Positions 10,400 through 18,780 of a DNA stretch of 23,795 nt are shown one piece after another. The notes below the pieces were generated by a model that was not told where the DNA came from, made no database searches, and worked only from the letters and a program-made list of their open reading frames with translations. Source of the stretch: Amphimedon queenslandica (taxonomy: Eukaryota > Porifera > Demospongiae > Haplosclerida > Niphatidae); assembly GCF_000090795.2 (NCBI RefSeq), contig NW_003546247.1, forward strand, positions 638,921-662,715, read 5' to 3'. Numbering within the stretch: position 1 is the stretch's first letter; every line of letters begins with the position of its first letter. The translations under genes and the position numbers were made by a program.

Positions 10400-10745
10400 G
10401 CTGCTCAGTGAGGCTTTGTGCTCAAATCAGGATATGCTTTGGCAGCAAACCACAGGCACTCTTCTGAATACATTATCCAGCTCTCCAGGGGCTTCTTACT
10501 TATTAAGGAGAGGTCCACCAAGTAGAGTTTTTGCTTGCCCTCGGGTTCAAATTGCGCTTTAAGAGCCATGACAGCATGATCAAATGAATCCTTTTTTGAA
10601 TGTGGAAGCCTATAAAAACAGCTTCAGCTCTACCAGCAAGACAAACACCAAGAAACTTTAGTAGTTGACACTCATCACACCCGTTCACCGCCTCTAACAT
10701 GCAATAGCCACTGTTGCCAGTTGCCATTATCAACCTAAAGTTACC
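10400..10745 (-). pseudogene. gag capsid portion of the gypsy relic
   Basis: Three frames carry one capsid-like protein. The first gives NWQQWLLHV (about 10730-10700), the second VNGCDECQLLKFLGVCLAGR, and the third, after an AAAAAAGG run at about 10588-10601, KDSFDHAVMALKAQFEPEGK and ESWIMYSEECLWFAAKAYPD. The last is characteristic of retrotransposon gag. A TGA follows at about 10422-10424. The shift in the A run could be an ancient programmed slip or a later mutation; the other stops favour decay. Confidence 0.75.
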
Positions 10746-11199
10746 TTTTCGTCCTACATATTGATATTGTTTCGCCTTCTTGAGAAGTTACAAGTCTGTG
10801 GATCGAAAAAAATGACGTGTTGGCAAACCAAGAAAGTTAAGACTACCAGAAATTCTGATAGTCTTGCCTGCTTCAATACCGGCAGCCACTAGCTGCTGCA
10901 ATAGTTGCGTCCAAGAAGATCTACACAGCTATGAACTAGATTTGTCCTCTGTCAAACAAGAAGAGGAGCACACTTCAAGCTCACAGACCAGCATTCACGA
11001 CAGTCTCATTGATGATGGTTCTCCTGCAGCTGAAGATGTCTGTTATAGAGGAAGCATTCTGGAATCCTACATCAGTGGTACCTGAGAAGTATAAGATTGA
11101 TTGAACAACAATATTATCATTGGAGACACAACTAAGAAGGATGAACAAGGTCACATGTAGTAGTGTGAGAGTTAGTTCATCTTCAATCAGGCGGATGAA
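10746..11199 (+). other. Flank and possible N-terminus of the pogo relic; hairpin at 10842-10864
   Basis: GACTACCAGAA at 10842-10852 and TTCTGATAGTC at 10854-10864 form an 11-bp hairpin with one mismatch and a 1-nt loop. A 73-codon open stretch (10864-11085) rich in Ser, Glu and Asp shows no family motif, so I do not call it a gene. Confidence 0.4.
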
Positions 11200-12210
11200 T
11201 GGAGCTTACATAGCCGAAAGAAGTGGATGAAGCAATTAATGAATGGGTTTTTGTGAGATGAGACAGTCCCCTTTCTTTGTCAAGACACTTCATTAAAGTG
11301 AAAGCTTCTCACTTGGTGAAACAAGATAACCGAGTATTTCAGCCTCTACAGGATGGCTTCAGAAATTTTTGTCTCGTAACGGTTTGAAATGCTGCCAGCA
11401 CAATTGGAAAGGACATTGCAATGCTTTTTCAATGAAATACATATTGCCAGAACACATCATATGTATTCACTTGATGTGATAATTAATATAGATAAGACAC
11501 CAATTATGCTTTGATATGGTACTGAAACATACAATTTTTTCAAAAAAAGGTGTCAAAAAGGTACGGGTTTGCTCTTTTAGTGCAGAACAAAGAAAGCTTA
11601 ATGTGGTTCTTAGTTGCACTGATAATAGAAAAATGCTACCTGCTTTAGTTATTTTTGAAGGGAATGAAAGCTTAAATTCAAGCCTCCACAAGATGTTCAT
11701 GTAACAGTACAACCAAAAGGATGGATGTATGGAGAACTTATGCTACAATGGTTGAGATGTGTAATATTACCATACGTAAAGAGAAGGACACTTTTAATTG
11801 TAGATTCATTTTCTGCATATAAACAGGCACATTTTATAAATGAGGAGAAGCAAAAGAGTGTCAATGTTGTGATCATACATGGTGGGTGCACACGCAATGT
11901 ACAACCACTAGGGGTGTGCCTTAATAAACCATTTTAGAGCATATTGAAGAAGAAATGGTTTGAATTTATTGATTCTCAAGTAGATGCTTCTCCAGATCTT
12001 AATAAATTTGTAACTGTATCAAAAGTAGAACAGTGTGACTGGGTCACGGGAGGGCAAGACTACTTAAACCAGATCCAGACAATTTTGAGGAAATGTTTCG
12101 TTGTATGTGGCATTTAAACACTCTAGGCAGTTTAAAGAACCATATCATTCGATGCTCTAACGAATTACCAAATTTGCAGCCTAGCATAAGGACGACCCAT
12201 TTCTTGATCA
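11200..12210 (+). pseudogene. pogo/Tigger (jerky-like) DDE transposase relic
   Basis: Plus-strand pieces in several frames give the order of a pogo-type transposase. Around 11210-11390 a CENP-B/Tc5-like helix-turn-helix reads PKEVDEAINEWVFVR, ASHLVKQ and FQPLQDGFRNF. The DDE domain follows: INIDKTPIM (first Asp, 11491-11493), FSAEQRKLNVVLSCTDNRKM and LPALVIFEG, then after a frameshift near 11690 VHVTVQPKGWM, LLIVDSFSAYKQAH (second Asp, 11803-11805), and NVQPLGVCLNKPF. In relatives this last block is QPLDVxxNKPF; here the third catalytic Asp is GGG (Gly, 11911-11913). A TAG follows at 11935-11937, and matching sequence (KKKWFEFI, LRKCFVVCGI) continues to about 12115. Stops at 11512-11514 and elsewhere confirm it cannot make an active enzyme. 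Terminal inverted repeats were not identified. Confidence 0.85.
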
Positions 12211-12269
12211 AGATGAACATTAAAATTTATAGATGAAAGGATTTTCCTTTCCTTTAATCCTTACAGCAC

Positions 12270-12503
12270 TTAGTTGTCTCCTTCTGTAACGTGGCGTTTT
12301 ACTGTGCCTCTGTGGTGTTTGATGAAGTAGTAAACGTCTTTTGACATTTGTTGCAGAACATAGCCAACCACCATACCACTCACAATAACTGCTGCAAAGT
12401 ATCTGTCACTACAGTGGTTTCATATTCATTACTGCTGATGGGCTGCAATACACTCTTATCAACATGGTAACCTCTCACGATGTGATAAACATGCAACCCA
12501 CCT
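12270..12503 (-). pseudogene. HIRAN-like domain fragment with one frameshift
   Basis: The minus strand first reads LHVYHIVRGYHVDKSVLQP and NEYETTVV, then after a shift near 12413 DRYFAAVIVSGMVVGYVLQ and KDVYYFIKHHRGTVKRHV, ending at TAA 12270-12272. The pattern (GYHVYxxxWxP...E, then D.YAVAV...VGHVP..IS...YFI.HGG) is what I recall for HIRAN-type domains abundant in sponge and cnidarian proteins. HIRAN domains bind 3' DNA ends in HLTF/Rad5-type proteins. No neighbouring exon is recognised, so this may be a fragment carried by a transposon. Confidence 0.5.
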
Positions 12504-13622
12504 GTAATAATTGTCCTAGCATTAAAATTTACCTCTAAAATTTTATTGAAAAATTTATTTTCCCAAAACAGTCATGACAAATTAAAAAAAACAGTACTAT
12601 TAAATTACTAGCATTAACTGACTCATGGGTTTTACTCATAATGGTGTGGCACACATCAGTATGCAACGTATGTTGTGAGCAGGTAACTAGCAGATCTTTT
12701 GATGGTATCTGGTCACAGAGTTCCACAAGGCTTAGTTCTGTGACATATCTAGAATGAGGTATAAATTCGACATACGTAAACAAACTACATGTCTATCTTT
12801 ACTAAAATGGATTTCTCTAAGGACAGCAAATTATAAAAGTTGAAGGCAGGTTCACAAAAACGTTTAGGCAATATAAGTGGTGAATAAATAATATCAAAAC
12901 ATAGAACAAGAAAATTGCATTTCATGACTAGACCTGAAATAATGGTTTTAGGTTTACAGAAAAAAGGAACTCCGGTCGATCAAAAAACTTGGTAAAAACG
13001 TACTTGACAATGTATGCCACTGGCATTGGTAAATTAATAAGTATTAATTAAAGGGGCATATACGCTACTAACAAATGGGTATTAGTTATGACACTCAATC
13101 TCCAACTGTAATTTTTAATTACGAGACCTATTACAATCATTTTCTTAATATGTTCAATATTATGACATGATCCACATACATTCACTAACTATAATCTAAA
13201 TAATGTGACCCGATATGAGAAAAGCAGGCTATGCGCTCTAAATTTGAAAATTGAGATTTATGCTCTTCTTAATTGAGCCTTCCTTTTGGTTATTGTCCTA
13301 TGTCATTTGAGTGCTGAGTTATAGTAATTTATGCAAAGAGAAGTAAAAACGGATGTAATTGAGTTTCAGGCAGTCTTGTTACATCTTGCATTATTTACAT
13401 AGTGCACAACAACAAAGAAAGTGTGTAAAACACATTTTAGAACTTATGGGCAAACTTGATGTAAAATGAAAGGAAATTATTTATACAATACATTTTTGAT
13501 AAAATCTCAGTTTTTATAAGGTACCACTGTCACAACTTTGGGAAGGTACATCTCTAATTGATAATTTCTACAGTTAGCCTTGTTTCCTCATGTCAGGTCA
13601 CACAAGTAAATAAAAAAAATTC
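12504..13622. other. No recognised gene
   Basis: AT-rich. An 82-codon open stretch on the minus strand (12535-12783) has no recognisable motif. At 13204 a TGTGACCCGATATGAGAAAA motif resembles ends of some TA-inserting MITEs, but no partner end was found. Confidence 0.4.
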
Positions 13623-14288
13623 TATTAAATAAGAACAAGTAGGGTTGTCAAAAAATAAAGAAACAAGGGGGTTGAGTTCAACCATAATAATAATTAATAG
13701 TTCAATTAATAATAATAAATGTTAATTAATAAAAAATAATTTATTCATAAAAATAATACAAAAATTTCAAATCCTACTTTGCAGAAAATGATAATAGGCA
13801 GACTACATTATAAATAGATAATTATATCTTTGTACCTATTGATTACTCTATTACATTACTATGATGTAAATTTAATATCATGATAAATATAAATATGACT
13901 TCAGCTAGTATTGATTGAATAAATACTGTCATCACAATTAAAAAATATAAATTATCAATAATTATTTGTTTATTAAAATCTTTAATTTTTGTGATTTATT
14001 AAAATATTAATGCATATTCTTGTTAGGAATTTTAATTGGACTTGCCACACTTGTGTAAGCTGGAACTAAGCATTTTTTTCACTCTTTCATTAAAATATGT
14101 CATTTTAAAGGACACTTAATAAAACTCTGCAAGGTAGGGTTTGAAATTTTTGTATTATTTTTATGAATAAATTTTTTTTATTAATTAGCGTTTATTATTA
14201 TTAATTAAACTATTAATTATTATTATGGTTAAACTCAACCCCCTTGTTTCTTTTATTTTTAGACAACCCTACTTTTTCTTATTTAATA
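13623..14288. mobile_element. Foldback/MITE element with about 160-bp inverted ends
   Basis: 13623-13786 and 14126-14288 are long imperfect inverted repeats, about nine in ten positions matching by eye. Landmarks are AGTAGGGTTGTC, AAACAAGGGGGTTGAGTT and AAATTTCAAA in the left arm, all present in reverse complement on the right (CAACCCTACT, AACTCAACCCCCTTGTTT). TTAA lies at 13625-13628 and 14283-14286, so either a TTAA duplication or TTAA inside the arms is possible. The middle (13787-14125) is AT-rich and non-coding. It is a non-autonomous DNA element; the superfamily is uncertain. Confidence 0.85.
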
Positions 14289-14596
14289 TAAACTTTTTTA
14301 TGTACCTGTTTCCATACTTTTTATAAAATTATTTTTATTAATTATTAATAATTCTTTTTATTTATAATAATAAATTTGACATTCATTTATAGGTTTAAAT
14401 TTGAAGAAAAGATTTTTTGAAATAAAAGCCATTAGAGCCATAAAAACAATTTTATAATTACTATTTAAAAAATTTAAATCATTAATTATTATTTATAACT
14501 AGGCTAATTATTATTCATTACTGAGACTTCAGAACCTATTTAAGTTTTTTAATTTTTTTTCTCATTACAAATTTAAATCCGCTCTGAAATATATTA
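14289..14596. other. AT-rich upstream region of the proline-rich gene
   Basis: Almost entirely A/T, with ATTAATTATTA runs. No gene or clear promoter motif can be singled out because TATA-like strings are everywhere. Confidence 0.4.
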
Positions 14597-14643
14597 CCTC
14601 TCTCGCTCTCTCAGCCTCTCACTCTCATTCTCTCTCTCTTGCA
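14597..14643. repeat. CT-rich microsatellite ending in a possible splice acceptor
   Basis: A run of CTCTCTCG, CTCTCTCAGC and TCTCTCTCTTGCAG. The final pyrimidine tract plus CAG at 14641-14643 would make a strong acceptor. A second one (TTCTCTTTTTGTAG, ending 14715) lies just before the ATG of the proline-rich gene. Confidence 0.7.
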
Positions 14644-14719
14644 GAAAAAATTTATTTTTGCATAAAGTTAGTTTGCAAACTTGTAGCTATAGCTACCTCA
14701 TTTCTCTTTTTGTAGGAAT

Positions 14720-15466
14720 ATGGATGTTCCTGCACCAGTAAGTGATGGTCACGGAGGTCCTCCTCCACCACTTCCACCAGTTGCAGCCGGTGAAGGTAAT
14801 GGAGGTCCTCCACCACCACCACCAGGACATGTTGCTGGTGGTCATGGTCCTCCTCCACCACAACCACCAGTCGCACCGGTTTTAGGCGGCGGCCATGGTG
14901 GTCCTCCACCGCCACAACCAGTTCCGGCACCTGCAGGCCATGGAGGTCCTCCACCACCACCACCGCCAGTTGCTGGTGATCTTGGAGGTCTTCCACCACC
15001 ACTACCACCAGTTGCAGCCGGTGGAGGTCATGGAGGTCCTCCACCACCACCACCAGTTCCGGCACCTTCAGGCCATGCATGTCCTCTACCACCACCACCA
15101 CCACCGCCAGTTGCTGGTGGTCTTGAAGGTCCTGCACCACCACCAGTGGCTGGTGGTGGTGGAGGACCTCCACCACCACAAGTAGCTGGTGGTGGTGGAG
15201 ATCCACCACCACCACCACCATTGGCTAGTGGTTTTGGAGGTGCTCCACCACCTCATGTACCTGTAGCCATAGGTGCTCTGCAGCTCGTCCTGAGGCAACT
15301 CAGGAGCCTCAATAGGCAAATCATAAGGTTTTACAATACTTTATTATATATATATAATCTCTTTCCATTTTAGTACATGAACTTACCCAGAGGACCAAGA
15401 GGCCGTGGCGCTGGCAGGGGCAGAAGGGGTGGAGGAAACATTACAAAAAGCTATAACTTTTATTAA
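14720..15466 (+). CDS. Proline-rich repeat protein with Arg/Gly tail, two exons
   Basis: Exon 1 (14720-15327) starts at ATG, 5 bases after a possible acceptor TTTTTGTAG (ending 14715), so there may be an upstream non-coding exon or further coding sequence. It encodes about 200 residues of repeats: runs of 3-8 Pro separated by Gly-rich GGHGG or VAGG linkers, then a short hydrophobic/basic stretch GALQLVLRQLRSLNRQII. A predicted 63-nt intron (AG|GTTTTA at 15328 to TTACCCAG ending 15390) keeps the frame and adds RGPRGRGAGRGRRGGG and a Tyr-rich end NITKSYNFY, stop 15464-15466. Total is about 227 residues. There is no signal peptide or membrane segment. Poly-Pro of this kind binds SH3, WW, EVH1 or profilin partners (formin FH1 and WASP are examples), and RGG tails bind RNA. 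Which applies here is unknown. Using the nearer TAG acceptor at 15371-15373 would stop at once; unspliced, the frame ends at 15373. Confidence 0.65.
14750..15255 (+). repeat. Coding minisatellite: GGTCCTCCACCACCACC-type units
   Basis: Units of roughly 40-75 bp alternate CCACCA runs with GGTGGTCATGGAGGT linkers. A higher-order copy is visible: the LPPVAAG...GGPPPPPP block at about 14768-14820 recurs at about 15000-15050 (roughly 230 bp apart), and QPVPAPAGH (near 14920-14940) recurs as PVPAPSGH (near 15055-15075). Length is probably variable between individuals. Confidence 0.8.
15328..15390 (+). other. Predicted 63-nt intron of the proline-rich gene
   Basis: The donor is ATAAG|GTTTTA and the acceptor is CTTACCCAG|AGG. 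The intron is T/A-rich, with a TATATATA run and an upstream CTCTTTCCATTTTAG that is a competing acceptor. Frame is kept only with the CAG. The reason to believe it is that it turns a meaningless hydrophobic tail into an RGG-type tail. Confidence 0.55.
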
Positions 15467-15961
15467 CTTAAACTTTTTTATTATAAATAGTATTTTAAAA
15501 ACAAAAGTCAATTATTTTACAGTGTCATAAGCAAAATCTAAAATACAATAGTATAATGTTCAAAATGATGAATTGCTCAGCAAGGCAAAATGTTTTAATA
15601 CTTTAGATTCCATCTTCCTACAATAATAGATACATACATGTTAATAATACATCATTTACACTACTTACTGTGGCCATAGTTAATGACATAAGCATTAAAA
15701 GAATATAGATGTAACCTTGAACCATTACCTATTACAAAATACATAAGGTACTTTGTAATCACAATATACAATCTTGCTACATAATCTATTGCTAAGACTA
15801 CAATAATGTGAAACAAATAAGGCTAAAACTGTTGCGTCCTACAGTGTGATAAACTAATGATCAAGGACCTACAACAAAAAATATAGTTGCATGTAATAAA
15901 GAAATTTATTTAGTTACAAGAATCTAAAACCAGAATAGCCTTTAATTATATTGCAGTAATT
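15467..15961. other. Shared 3' region between convergent genes
   Basis: AT-rich, no open frame of note. AATAAA at 15895-15900 (+) could serve as a distant polyadenylation signal for the proline-rich gene. No nearer canonical signal is obvious. Confidence 0.4.
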
Positions 15962-16442
15962 TCACATTCCAATATCAAGTAAAAGTATTGCTGAATCATC
16001 AAATCCTTTCCAGCTATCAATACCTGTAAAGCATAGTAACAGAAACACATCAATCGCAAGCAATGTAAACACATGGGCGAATAATAACAATAGTACAAAC
16101 AGTAATGGTGAACAGACTTTACCAATCACATGGAACTTTTGTATTCCTTGTAACTCCATTATACAACAAACTATAAAAGGATGAAATTCATGCATGATAA
16201 TCATCAAACAATACAAGCACAATAAATGCATCAATAATCCACTACATGTACACTATTCTAAACATATACATGTATATGTGCATAATATACCTTATGTTTG
16301 TCACAAACATACATTACAAACCACCAACAATATACAGGTGCTCATATAGAGGAACATCCCCTTCACCTTTGAGTCTCACTCTAAGTCTGACCTCACTCTT
16401 TAGCACCACATTGTTGTCCTTGTGCCAAGTAAGTACATGCAC
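15962..16442 (-). CDS. Tentative 3' exons of a convergent gene, unknown product
   Basis: Three candidate exons read on the minus strand. 16442-16314, after TTTATACAG, encodes VHVLTWHKDNNVVLKSEVRL, then RVRLKGEGDVPLYEHLYIVGG; WxKDxxxV loosely resembles an Ig-type strand but there is no Cys pair. 16170-16123, after CCTTTTATAG, encodes CCIMELQGIQKFHVI and ends at donor ATTG|GTAAAG. 16023-15962, after GCTTTACAG, encodes GIDSWKGFDDSAILLLDIGM and stops with TGA at 15962-15964. The 99-nt intron between the last two joins in frame. The join from the first exon is less certain: two phase-compatible weak donors (GTTG|GTGG, GGTG|GTTT) exist. No family is recognised and no upstream exons could be traced, so this could be chance. 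Confidence 0.3.
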
Positions 16443-16710
16443 CTGTATAAATTATGAATGTGACATACATGTACTAACTAATGATGATAATGGTAGCATC
16501 TACAATGTTTCTGATTGGATGATACATATATGTGCATGCATGTATTTTAGACAAACATTTAATATTGCTTACTAATGCTATCCTCAGTTAAGATACTTTC
16601 ACGACCTACTAAATAAATAATAACATTGTGTACATGAAGAATTTCCAATGTGCAAACAATATTTTTTTGTTAATGAGAACATGCACATGTTACAACAATC
16701 ATCAATAAAA
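16443..16710. other. No recognised gene
   Basis: AT-rich, with ATACATG/CATGTAT strings. The plus-strand open stretch over 16246-16575 looks like chance antisense translation. Confidence 0.35.
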
Positions 16711-16801
16711 GATGCACAACATCAGTTGGCAAGCATTTATTATGCGCACAGCATTGATGGCAGCATCATTCAAATGCGCCACATCAGTCGGCAAGCATTT
16801 A
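16711..16801. repeat. Local direct duplication around the MITE site
   Basis: Copy one (16711-16772) reads GATGCACAACATCAGTTGGC, AAGCATTTATTATG, then GCACAGCATTGATGGCAGCA. Copy two starts at 16774 with ATGCGCCACATCAGTCGGC and AAGCATTTA, is cut by the MITE, and resumes at 17053 with AAGTGCACAGCATTGATGGC. Both copies match through about 60 bp. Confidence 0.8.
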
Positions 16802-17050
16802 CATATATGTGACCATAATTGACAAAAGGTACCTTATGGCGGGTAGTGAAATTTGTCTTTCTAGCCTAAGAAATCCAACTTCCTGAGCCCCATTCATCAT
16901 AAAATTACTCCACAGGATGCAAAAAGTTACCATGAAACTTTTAGAAACAATGATTGTCTAACAAAGCACTCACAGGTTGATATTTTCCATTATAACTATC
17001 AATTTTAAAATCCGCCATAAGGGCCCTTTTGTCAATTATGGTCACATATG
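16802..17050. mobile_element. 249-bp MITE with TA target duplication
   Basis: Left end: CATATATGTGACC, ATAATTGACAAAAGG, CCTTATGGCGG (16802-16841). Right end, in reverse complement: CATATGTGACC, ATAATTGACAAAAGG, CCCTTATGGCGG (17050-17011). TIRs are about 40 bp with few differences; the left has an extra AT. TA flanks both sides (16800-16801, 17051-17052). TA duplication fits a Tc1/mariner-type or similar superfamily. The interior is non-coding. The neighbouring uninterrupted duplicate (16711-16772) acts as an empty-site reference. Confidence 0.88.
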
Positions 17051-17080
17051 TAAAGTGCACAGCATTGATGGCAGCATTAA

Positions 17081-17520
17081 CATGCATGATGATCATTATT
17101 TTATGTACAGAATCACTGCTTGAATAATACTACATGTATAATGACAAATATTAATGTTACTCAAAAAATTTTCTTGTCAGGACTTCAAAATTTTACAGCA
17201 GAGCCCAGATCCATAAACACCTGTTATATGTAATAAACATGTAGTACAAGCCACAAACAATATCCAGATTTGATAATGAGAGCTTCATCCCTTCCTAACC
17301 CTCTGTCCTACATAAATGATAGTGACACAATTTTGAATCAATGCTAAACTTTAATGAACAGAAAACCTCTTTCACACCACTCCCTGTCCATTATAGCAAC
17401 AAGTACTCAATATTCACTGTTATATATTGATTACTCTCACTTCCTGAATTCAGACAGAGCAATACAGGGTGGATATGCACCAATGGTTTTCACACACACT
17501 CACACATCATTCACATTGCA
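17081..17520. other. Non-coding flank; diverged copy of the 16320-16380 segment
   Basis: 17245-17310 (ACAAGCCACAAACAATATCC then AGATTTGATAATGAGAGCTT, CATCCCTTCC) is similar in order to 16313-16365 (ACAAACCACCAACAATATAC, AGGTGCTCATATAGAGGAAC, ATCCCCTTCACC). This suggests an old local duplication of the tentative exon, with the reading frame lost. Nothing else was recognised. The Helitron begins directly after 17520. Confidence 0.4.
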
Positions 17521-17552
17521 CTAGCCAGAACATTAAACAATTGGTTGTTTAA
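17521..17552 (-). other. Helitron 3' terminus: hairpin plus CTAG
   Basis: The plus strand shows CTAG at 17521-17524, then 8 bases, then arms TTAAACAA (17533-17540) and TTGTTTAA (17545-17552) around a TTGG loop. Read on the element strand this is a perfect 8-bp hairpin ending 12 nt before a terminal CTAG, followed by host T (17520 is A on plus). That is the classic Helitron 3' end (hairpin, CTRR, insertion before T), and it sits 82 bp past the OTU stop codon. Confidence 0.85.
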
Positions 17553-17602
17553 AGATGATGGACCTCCCATTCACAATACCAACTTCTATCAACAATCAAT
17601 GC

Positions 17603-18110
17603 TTAAGAAAAATTAATAGACTTAACTGCTTGGAAATGATTAGTGCCAACATGCTTTAAAGCATGTGTATTAGTATCACAAGGAATGCCATATAAAGTTT
17701 GGGTTCCATATCTAGCCCAGCCAACAAAAGTAGGAGATAGTGAATATGAATATATGGTTGTACCTAATATTGCAGATAATGTAATAATCTCTGTGTCAGT
17801 GGCCCACACAATTTCTATACATTTTGGACAAATTTATGTAATCAGATATACTTGAATATCTGGTTCCACTTAATGTACTATTAAGCAATTCTTCAAAGTT
17901 TGGCATATTACTAACAATTGCTTTACGTAATTCGTAATGCTGAGAAATTGACCCAGTAATGAGATATGAAAGGGCATAAAATGAACAGTTCCCATCTCCA
18001 GGGACATCAAGAGTACTATTAGGAACTCTTTCATCTGACAATGGTGTTGTTGGACTACCAGGTAAGATTCTAGCAGCTGTGACAAATTTGAGATTTAAAA
18101 TCTCAAACAA
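17603..18110 (-). pseudogene. OTU-type cysteine protease domain of the Helitron
   Basis: DVPGDGNCSFYALSYLITGS carries the catalytic Cys (TGT, 17985-17987) in the DGNCxF motif, followed by HYELRKAIVSNM. After a single frameshift near 17800 the domain continues WATDTEIITLSAIL and ends HVGTNHFQAVKSI, where the His (17636-17638) is the likely second catalytic residue. OTU enzymes remove ubiquitin or similar modifiers. OTU domains are known in some animal Helitrons and their role in transposition is unclear. Upstream reads EEPPNPDIVRRRQ, stop, YVYYPGNEEFQ, continuous with the helicase C-terminal extension. Both catalytic residues survive, but the shift separates them. Confidence 0.85.
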
Positions 18111-18169
18111 CCTTTGAAATTCTTCATTACCAGGGTAGTAAACATAATCCTATTGTCTCCTTCTCACAA

Positions 18170-18780
18170 TATCTGGGTTGGGAGGCTCTTCAGACGTAAA
18201 GATGACATCATCATCTTTTTTTGGATTACTTGTCTTTAATTTGATGCTTGAGAGTTTTATAGATACAATCAGACTACTACTACAATGGTCATTTTTTACA
18301 AGACACTTCGGTATTATTATCTTTTGGTGTACATTTAATGTTTGAGAGTTTTATAGATACAATGAGACTACTACAACAATCATCATCTTTGACATTAAAT
18401 TTGGTTTTTAGGTCTTTTAAATTAATTGAAACAATTAATTTATCATCTTGTTTCGAGCGAGGCAATACCAAAGCAGTATTGTCAGTACCACTGTCTATAT
18501 CAACTTTTCTTTTTTGGGGCAAGCCTTATTTAAAGCATTATTGTCACATAATTTACTCTTTTTAGGACAATTAGGCTTTTGTAAATCAGTACTCTTACGT
18601 TTATTGCTACTAATGGTACTGTTACTAGTACTTTGTACATGACTTACAGACACCTTGGCATTCTTACTACAAGGTTCACCATCATCAATTATACCAGTCA
18701 CTTGAATCTTTCTCTTCTTTCCTTTACTTTTCTTGATTTGAGGTAAATCATTCCGAAATTTACTTCTGAGGCGGTTAATT
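18170..18780 (-). pseudogene. Lys/Ser-rich linker with repeated LIVSIxL motif
   Basis: Between helicase and OTU the Helitron protein is basic and Ser-rich ([23 protein letters not shown]). It then shows three copies of a short motif: KLIVSINLKDLK, SLIVSIKLSNIK and SLIVSIKLSSIK. The last two lie in DNA copies at 18339-18389 and 18245-18295 (about 94 bp apart) that are nearly identical, so this is an internal tandem duplication. The unit spans a likely beta strand followed by Asp/Lys-rich sequence. Its function is unknown; a binding or nuclear-localisation role for the basic part is speculation. Confidence 0.7.

Larger units (their letters stand above)
8010..10745 (-). pseudogene. Ty3/gypsy-type gag-pol relic (gag, knuckle, protease, RT)
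   Basis: Minus-strand fragments follow gag-pol order. gag: WQQWLLHV then LLKFLGVCLAGRAEAVF, then after a shift ALKAQFEPEGKQKLYLVDL and AAKAYPDLS (10740-10400). Zinc knuckle: about 10044-10083. Protease: LIDTGAA near 9847-9868. A linker (about 9510-9300) reads VVIPPYLELETLS and VINPTKSAVTF, then HLHELA. RT: IDTGSASPI, SPLPSPVTLVRNKS, IDYHKVNSV, FTTLDL, then beyond an insertion FNVMPFGLCNAPGNFQ and LVYIDDII. RNase H and integrase are absent on this side because sequence after the YIDD motif belongs to another element. No LTR or primer-binding site was recognised. Numerous stops and at least three frameshifts make it dead. The FNVMPFGLCNAP and YxDD signatures make Ty3/gypsy assignment strong. 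Confidence 0.88.

Noticed and set aside
12320-12370. C2H2 zinc finger (CNKCQKTF) on the minus strand
   Set aside because: Only half a finger is visible and the His pair is absent. The alternative frame fits the HIRAN-like domain better.
12535-12783. 82-codon open stretch (-)
   Set aside because: No motif, no splice context and AT-rich flanks; likely chance.
13200-13230. TGTGACC start of a second MITE like the one at 16802
   Set aside because: Similarity stops after about 7 bases and no partner end was found.
14895-15185. His/Leu/Val-rich frame on the plus strand inside the proline-rich gene
   Set aside because: Another frame of the same repeat; the Pro/Gly frame is longer, starts at an ATG and continues into the RGG tail.
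14652-15221. 189-codon open stretch on the minus strand, Val/His-rich
   Set aside because: It is the antisense of the CCACCA proline repeats; low-complexity sequence leaves all frames open.
16246-16575. 109-codon plus-strand frame rich in Tyr, Ser and Thr
   Set aside because: Low-complexity translation, partly antisense to the tentative minus-strand exon; no motif.
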